NCBI RefSeq assembly: GCF_023100905.1
Contig: NZ_CP064686.1
Location: 1,178,001 to 1,242,000, forward strand
Length of the DNA stretch: 64,000 nt
Direction: 5' to 3'
DNA from: Bradyrhizobium sp. 4
GTDB taxonomy: Bacteria; Pseudomonadota; Alphaproteobacteria; Rhizobiales; Xanthobacteraceae
Both the position numbers and the translations under genes were made by a program. How positions within the stretch are numbered: position 1 is the first letter of the stretch; every line of letters starts with the position of its first letter. Below the pieces are notes generated by a model, which saw only the letters and a list, made by a program, of their open reading frames with translations, was not told the DNA's origin and did no database searches. Below are positions 58,738 to 64,000 of the stretch, piece after piece.

Positions 58738-59165
58738 GTGCAATGGCAGACGCTCGCGAATCTTCTTGTCCTTACTGTTGCTGTCAGCGTCAGCACGATC
58801 GTCAAGGCCGAGGAGCCCTCACCGAAGTACGCTCAGGTGCTCAGTGCCTTGACTGGCAATACTGTTATGGTCATGTGGACCTAAACCGCTGCACCACTGT
58901 CGATGGCAGACCCGACTCGGCCACACAGGGTGGGCCAATTATCAATGCCTTCAGGGTGACTGCCCAGAACGGCGTTTACTTCTCCAATGCTCATCAAACC
59001 GTGGACAGTTCCGGTTACCCGGTGACGGATTACATCCGCCACAGCCTCAGCCGCGAAGGCAAGCTTACGGTGCGGGCCTCAAAGCTGGTGGCCGGACCGG
59101 CCAACAAGATCATGAACCAGGGCGAATTCGTCCGCGAACTGCGGGACGGCGCGAACTTCGCCTAG
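58738..59165 (+). pseudogene. VirK-family protein with one frameshift
   Basis: A signal-peptide frame starting at GTG 58738 (NLLVLTVAVSVSTIVKAEEP, then SPKYAQVLSALTGNTVMV) ends at a stop near 58886. The continuing frame reads VDLNRCTTVDGRPDSATQGG, NAFRVTAQNGVYFSNAHQTV, VTDYIRHSLSREGKLTVRAS and NQGEFVRELRDGANFA. This is the VirK domain. One extra base near 58873-58876 explains the break. VirK proteins are small periplasmic proteins known from Agrobacterium virulence and rhizobial islands, with unclear function. Confidence 0.75.
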
Positions 59166-59722
59166 AGATTGGAATGAGGCTTGAGCCGTTCTTAGCCGCG
59201 TCGGATGTGATAGGTATCCCATTCGGCACGCAACGTGACAACTTCGATCGGGCTACATTACCTGAGGTGCGCTAGCGACCAGGATGCCCAGTTCGTTCGT
59301 GCTCACCGCTGCCTGCGCACATCGATGGATTCCGGCGCCAAGGCCGTTCGCGCGGCTCCGCGTTCGCTCCACTCATCCTAATCTAGTGGAGCGCATGCCG
59401 GCCTGAAGAAACGGCTGTTTGGGAGGGGGTGACGTTGCCTCGAAATCCTGATCGGGTTGACGTAACGACACGTTTAGAGCTCCTTCTCGGAGCCATTTTG
59501 GACAACGCTCATGGCGGTGTCATCAAGCGCAGCGAGAGGCGCTAGGGCGAACACATCTGTGCAACTGAGTTGGTCGCGCTGGGTTAGCGCTGGTTCCGCA
59601 GCGAGGCGGAGCCCGAAGCGACAGCATAGAGCCGCACAGCAGCACACGAAGAGGACGCCGTCTCGCCGTTCGCCAATGCCGTTCACGGCCTCGGCGGCGG
59701 GCATGTTGCCTGGGCGGTAGCA
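59166..59722. other. Gap, possibly decayed leader of the carbonic anhydrase gene
   Basis: No intact gene. The last 200 bases could have encoded the signal peptide of the carbonic anhydrase that follows, but no continuous frame shows this. Confidence 0.3.
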
Positions 59723-60168
59723 TTGCGGGCACCATGGAGGCAACAGCGCCGCCAAAACCGGACAACCTTCTCACCCCCGGATGCTTCGCTGAAGCGCTTA
59801 CTGGAAAGCAATGCGCGCTGCGTCCAGGGCCTATCACGATGCGACGATTTCACGCACGAGCGCGAAGCTTTGATCGGCGGGCAAAATCCATATGCGGTGG
59901 TCCTAACCTGCGCCGATTCACGTATCGCACCCGAATATGCTGTCAATAGCGGAGTTGCCGATCTGTTCGTCTGCCGTGTCGCTTCGCCATCGATGAAATG
60001 CTTGCCAGCATTGATTATGCGCTGGCCGTGCTAAATACTCCGGTGGCCCTGGTACTTGGCCACGGTCGCTGCGGCCCTTTGTCAGGAAAGCGGGGATGCA
60101 CTCGCAAATGCGATCCCGCAAATGTAGTCGACAACTCAACAAGCTCAAATCGGCGGCTCCGATTTTAA
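59723..60168 (+). pseudogene. Beta-class carbonic anhydrase, decayed
   Basis: The first frame reads ASLKRLLESNARCVQGLSRC and GQNPYAVVLTCADSRIAPEY, in which CADSR carries a zinc cysteine and the Asp-Arg dyad, then VADLFVCRVA. After a shift near 59985 the text continues DEMLASIDYALAVLNTPVAL and VLGHGRCGPLSG, where HGRC is the second zinc motif. It ends early at 60168 without the C-terminal third. The enzyme would hydrate CO2. Confidence 0.75.
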
Positions 60169-60698
60169 ATTTAGCAATCGACCAGAACAGGCTGAAAGTC
60201 GTGTCGGGCTCTTTATCGGCTCGACACCGGCCGGGTCGAATTGCCGTCATCACAGCGTTAACTTCTGAGCAGTGCCTTTGAAGCGACAAGGTTGAAAGAT
60301 TGTTGTCTCTGCCGCCGAGTCGACCAGATCCTGGATCGGAGAGATAGATCTTACGCTGCGCGCCGGCGCAGCGCCTTCGCGGGTCAAGCCCCCACCCGGA
60401 GACAGAATGGATAGTGCTTACGTGCGGACCAGGCTACTTCCGGGAAGCCAGGAGCTTGGACAAAATTTCTGAGATCATTTCGTTGAAAGGCCTTGAATCG
60501 CCCGTAACGTCACATTGTACGATCTTGAAATGAGATCGCGACCTCTGACAAACGAACGTAAGCTACTCCTAGGTGGCATAACGATCTTGTCGTATTTCGA
60601 ATTTGCGGCGAACGCTCGCCGTAAATGAGCCGGCGGCAACTCTCCCTTGCCGACGGTCGGGGCGATGTGTAGCAGCGTCGCCCCCCAGACTGACTTCG
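60169..60698. other. Gap, no recognised gene
   Basis: About 530 bases with no supported gene. Unassigned short frames only. Confidence 0.3.
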
Positions 60699-60730
60699 CC
60701 CGGCTTCTAAGATGAGGCCGGGCCTTTTTT
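60699..60730 (+). terminator. Intrinsic-terminator-like hairpin
   Basis: Stem CCCGGCTTC and GAGGCCGGG (one G-U pair), 6-base loop, then CC and six Ts. It has no intact gene before it on the plus strand. On the minus strand the same bases encode the end of a short frame, so it may be the surviving terminator of a lost gene. Confidence 0.55.
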
Positions 60731-60793
60731 GCCGTCGGGAAGACGTAGTGCCTTGTCGACGCGCAACTGCTCGATCACCTTGTCCGGAACTAG

Positions 60794-62240
60794 CACTACT
60801 TTGGCAGAATGTGTTTTCGCCGCTGTTTTTCAAGGATTTGCTTTCGGCAATATGGGCACTGCTGGGGCGGCGGCCGAAGGATGAGATCGACGATGGCGTG
60901 ACGTACGGCGGGCATAGTCGGTTGAGGCGGAGGCCCGTTGATTCTTTTTTTTTCGCCCCGCGTTTGCGAGGCGACGATGTTGCAGGAAGGCGTAGGCAAT
61001 CATTGTCATAAGGGCGTGGCGATGAAGACCTTGCCATGATCGCCCTTCGAAGTGATCAAGTCCAAGTTCCTCCTTCAACTGTTGATGCGCCTGCTCACAA
61101 ATCCACCGTGCCTTGATGGTGGCGGCCAGCGTGCGCAGATCCGTCGTCGCCGGAAGATTGGCGAGATAGTATTTCTTCTCCCCGGAGGCACGTTGCTCGC
61201 CAATGAGCCAGGCTTCGTCGCCTGGGAGATGCTGCTGACCTTTATCCCATATCCGCTGCGGAGGGCCGTCGGCGGTGCGGACACGGAGAGCAGCAAATCG
61301 GGCTTTGAGCCGACCTTTCGTCCCGCTGCGCCAACTCACGGTTTTCCATTTGGCGCTGGCCAGCATTTGTTCTGCCGCAATCGATAAGATATCGGGCACG
61401 TGGTGCTTTCGTGGTTTGCCACGGGCTTTGGTGATCGGCCAAATGAGCTTCACATCGACCGGATACACTTTCTGGTGCCGAGGGATACCGACCGCCCAGG
61501 CCAGCCCGCGCTCTGTTAGCCCTTGTCGAAACGGCGCGCTGAGGCCGTATCCTGCATCCGCCAGCACACATCCAAAGCGTATGTTGGCTGCCATCGCGCG
61601 GTCAATCTCGGCCAAAGCGATCTCCGGCTTGGACCGCGGCGTTCGGTGTTCGACTGGCACGCGAGCGCGCTTCAAGCGAGGCATGTCGCTTGTCCAGCTG
61701 TCAGGCAGAAAGAGACGTAACGCGACCATCACGGGCACTTCCCCGCGCGCAAGCGTTAAAGACACCAGCGTTTGGCAATTTGCAGTTTTACCGAGAGCCG
61801 ACGCGTATTGAGCCGCAACACCGACCGATCGCTCACCCTTTTTCGGCAGTGAGGTGTCATCAATAACCAGCACCGCATCCCTGCCGCCGACAAGTCGGTC
61901 CGCCTGGTTGAGCAGCTCTGTCTCTAGCGGCGTCGCGTTCCAGACGCCGTCCGCAATGAAATGGTGCAACTGGTCGTAGTTGCTCGTGGCAAGGCGTTCC
62001 GCCATCGGCTGAACGCTCTTGCGATCGCCAGGACCGATCAATCCCGCAACATATAGAGGACACATCCGCTGTCGGGTCTTATGACCCAGCCGGTCCAAGA
62101 ACGGCATCAGCCAGCGTTCGAGTTCGTCTTCCCATCCCGGCATGGTCAGCCCTCCAAGAGCCGACCACCCATGAATCATTGAAAAATTGATTCGGGAATC
62201 CTATAAATCGCGGCAAAATCAACAATCTGCCAAAGTAGTG
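60794..62240 (-). mobile_element. IS701-family insertion sequence, complete
   Basis: 1,447 bases between perfect terminal repeats (CACTACTTTGGCAGA at the left, its complement at the right) and flanked by the 4-base duplication CTAG (60790-60793 and 62241-62244), which is the usual IS701 target pattern. It carries one transposase gene on the minus strand. Its right target copy touches the end of the IS481 element. Confidence 0.88.
60830..62143 (-). CDS. IS701-family transposase with an A9 slip site near its end
   Basis: DDE transposase: LVIDDTSLPKKGERSVGVAA carries the first Asp, CVLADAGYGLSAPFRQGL the second, and KEELGLDHFEGRSWQGLHRH the Glu. MPGWEDELERWLMPFLDRLG at 62143 is taken as the start; 62179 would add 12 residues. 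After RLANAG the gene has nine consecutive A residues (60945-60953). The zero frame ends at 60830 with unrelated residues. The neighbouring frame reads INGPPPQPTMPAVRHAIVDL and CPYCRKQI, the normal IS701 tail, stopping at 60796. The run may be a loss mutation or a slippage site that makes both products. Confidence 0.88.
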   Translation of the reverse strand: MPGWEDELERWLMPFLDRLGHKTRQRMCPLYVAGLIGPGDRKSVQPMAERLATSNYDQLHHFIADGVWNATPLETELLNQADRLVGGRDAVLVIDDTSLPKKGERSVGVAAQYASALGKTANCQTLVSLTLARGEVPVMVALRLFLPDSWTSDMPRLKRARVPVEHRTPRSKPEIALAEIDRAMAANIRFGCVLADAGYGLSAPFRQGLTERGLAWAVGIPRHQKVYPVDVKLIWPITKARGKPRKHHVPDILSIAAEQMLASAKWKTVSWRSGTKGRLKARFAALRVRTADGPPQRIWDKGQQHLPGDEAWLIGEQRASGEKKYYLANLPATTDLRTLAATIKARWICEQAHQQLKEELGLDHFEGRSWQGLHRHALMTMIAYAFLQHRRLANAGRKKKNQRASASTDYARRTSRHRRSHPSAAAPAVPILPKANP

Positions 62241-63267
62241 CTAGGTGTTTAGTCCCAAGCTTTGATGGTGCATTCTTATCGCACGATTCGAAGGATGCGC
62301 TATGGGACAAGTTTTACACGGCTGCGCCACGACGACGGAGGCGGTCCGTCGAGCAATACAAAATAGTCAAGAGAGCCTGAGAGCGCTCGCCAAGCGCTAC
62401 GGGATCAACCAGAAGACTGTCGCGAAGTGGAGGGAGCGCGAGACCGTCGCCGATCTCCCGACAGGCCCCAAAGAAGCCAAATCGACCGTGCTTTCCATCG
62501 AGGAGGAGGCGATCATCGTCGCTTTCCGGCGGCATACGCTATTGCCGCTCGACGATTGCCTCTATGCGCTCCAGCCGACCATCCCGCATCTGACGCGATC
62601 ATCCCTGCATCGCTGTCTCCAGCGCCACGGGATCAGCCGATTGCCGGAGGTCGGAGGCAGCAAGCCTCCGAAGAAAAAATTCAAGGCTTATCCGATCGGC
62701 TATTTCGACATCGACATTGCTGAGCTCCAGACCGCTGAAGGCAAGCTCTACCTCTATGTCGCTATCGATCGCACCAGCAAAGTCGCCTTCGTGCAACTGG
62801 TCAGGAAGACGGGAAGGACCTCGGCCTCGACCTTCCTCGAAGCTCTGATCGCGGCTGTCCCCTACAAGATCCACACGGTTCTCACCGACAATGGGATCCA
62901 GTTCACTTTCCCCCCGCGCTACGCGGACGGCCCGACGGCAAGATACGTGACACACATGTTCGATATGCGCTGCCACGAGAATGGCATCGAACATCGGCTG
63001 ACCAAGATCAAGCATCCCTGGACCAATGGCCAGGTCGAACGCATGAACCGCACGATCAAGGAAGCGACCGTCAAACGCTACCATTACGATCGACACGATC
63101 AGCTCGAAGCTCACCTTGACGACTTCATCAACGCCTACAACTACGCTCGGCGGCTGAAAACCTTGAAGGGCCTCACGCCTTACGAATACATCTGCAAATG
63201 CTGGACTTCCCAGCCAGAACGATTCAAACTCAATCCGCTCCACAAAATGCCGGGACTAAACACCTAG
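62241..63267 (+). mobile_element. IS481-family insertion sequence, complete
   Basis: Terminal repeats CTAGGTGTTTAGTCCC (62241-62256) and its complement (63252-63267) are perfect over 16 bases. The stop codon of the transposase lies inside the right repeat. Its left tip, CTAG, was used as target by the IS701 element. Confidence 0.85.
62302..63267 (+). CDS. IS481-family transposase
   Basis: A 321-residue integrase-type transposase. The N-terminal helix-turn-helix is in ESLRALAKRYGINQKTVAKW. The DDE core has Asp in IGYFDIDIAELQTAEG, Asp in HTVLTDNGIQFTFPPRY and Glu in WTNGQVERMNRTIKEATVKR. NYARRLKTLKGLTPYEYICK ends the rve domain. The frame is intact and at full length, with ends close to the inverted repeats, so it may be active. 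Confidence 0.93.
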   Translation: MGQVLHGCATTTEAVRRAIQNSQESLRALAKRYGINQKTVAKWRERETVADLPTGPKEAKSTVLSIEEEAIIVAFRRHTLLPLDDCLYALQPTIPHLTRSSLHRCLQRHGISRLPEVGGSKPPKKKFKAYPIGYFDIDIAELQTAEGKLYLYVAIDRTSKVAFVQLVRKTGRTSASTFLEALIAAVPYKIHTVLTDNGIQFTFPPRYADGPTARYVTHMFDMRCHENGIEHRLTKIKHPWTNGQVERMNRTIKEATVKRYHYDRHDQLEAHLDDFINAYNYARRLKTLKGLTPYEYICKCWTSQPERFKLNPLHKMPGLNT

Positions 63268-63360
63268 GCAAACTTGCGAGGTCGAGTCCGAAGACAACAC
63301 GCGTTTCGACGACATCGGCATGCTGATTGTAAATCGTCAACACATCGCAGCTTCAGTCTA

Positions 63361-64000
63361 GGGTCTGTACCTAATTAGCGAGTTCTGATTCCCTGGTGCC
63401 AAGTTGATTCGGCACGGGGGACTTCGATGCGCAAAGGACTGTTCTGGCTCAACGACAAGCAGTGGGCTCAGATAGAGCCGCATCTGCCAACAAACCAGAC
63501 CGGCCCGGCGCGCGAAGACGATCGACGCATTATCAGCGGTATCATTCACATGCTCCAGTGCGGCGCACGCTGGCGCGATTGCCCGTCCGACTATGGCCCT
63601 TACACGACGATCTACAATCGGTTCAATCGCTGGGCTAAGCGCGGACATTGGCAGGCGATCTTTGAAGCGCTCGCCCGCTGCGGCAAGGACCGAGTGGCTT
63701 TGTCGATCGACTCCACCTCGATCAAAGCGCATCGCTCGGCGAGCGGCGGAAAAGGGGGGAGTGTGAACAGGCGATCGGCCGCTCGCGCGGTGGGCGGACC
63801 ACGAAAATCCACGCGCTGAGCGACCCTGATTGCAAACCTTGCGCATTTCATCTCACTCCGGGACAAGCCGCAGACATTGCCGCAGGGCCGGCCCTTTTGA
63901 AGCTCGCGCCGCCCATGTCTTCCCTCATTGGGGACAAAGGCTACGATGGCGACGGCTTTCGCGCCGAAATCGTCAATCGCGGCGCGAAACCCGTCATTCC
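63361..64000 (+). mobile_element. IS5-family (IS427-like) insertion sequence, copy 2, cut by window end
   Basis: Same left end and gene start (63427) as copy 1, with the same -1 slip run at 63750-63759. Only two base differences from copy 1 over 640 bases (T to C at 63453 and G to A at 63492). The right end lies beyond the window. It is in the same orientation as copy 1. Confidence 0.92.

Overview
The window looks like part of a symbiosis-type genomic island from a Bradyrhizobium or close Rhizobiales relative. This rests on a Rhizobiales porin, a divergent BioR (GntR)/biotin operon, pantothenate and aminodeoxychorismate genes, VirK-, DctA-, MCP- and nitrilase-like remnants, a TraG/TrbB conjugation relic, and very dense insertion-sequence debris of the kind known from such islands. 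The assignment is made from protein families and layout, without database searches.

Layout. 1-1.1 kb: a serine recombinase cut off after its catalytic domain. 1.5-15.6 kb: a collinear plus-strand catabolic block of a Tat-exported solute-binding protein, MmgE/PrpD protein, D-2-hydroxyacid dehydrogenase, class III aminotransferase, HyuA/HyuB hydantoinase/oxoprolinase pair, glutamate-semialdehyde-type dehydrogenase and UxaA-type dehydratase. No permease or regulator is present. 15.6-17.7 kb: ISAzo13 and serine-recombinase remnants. 17.7-19.3 kb: porin with terminator. 19.5-33.2 kb: a B-vitamin region holding pabA/pabB, a Dabb protein, bioR divergent from bioB-panD-bioF-bioD-bioA with candidate BioR operators, an IS66 element just behind bioA, panB, and a panC gene broken by several single-base shifts.

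33.3-40 kb is decayed DNA: IS66 and IS21 remnants, a chemotaxis-receptor pseudogene and a few small Rhizobiales-type genes. 40.05-40.89 kb is a complete IS5/IS427-type element whose near-identical copy begins at 63.36 kb, so the two enclose about 22.5 kb. That interval holds traG (one frameshift), a ribbon-helix-helix gene and a trbB 5' fragment, all relics of an integrative conjugative element. It also holds a ModC-like ATPase with altered nucleotide-binding motifs, pseudogenes for an SDR, nitrilase, DctA, VirK and carbonic anhydrase, one intact acyl-CoA dehydrogenase, and IS elements of the IS3, IS4, IS30, IS66, IS110, IS481, IS630 and IS701 families, several nested.

Functionally, the intact genes fall into two modules: uptake and breakdown of an unknown small molecule converging on amino-acid or sugar-acid chemistry, and supply of biotin, beta-alanine/pantothenate and p-aminobenzoate. 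Most of the last 24 kb is in decay. No rRNA, tRNA or CRISPR array was recognised by eye.
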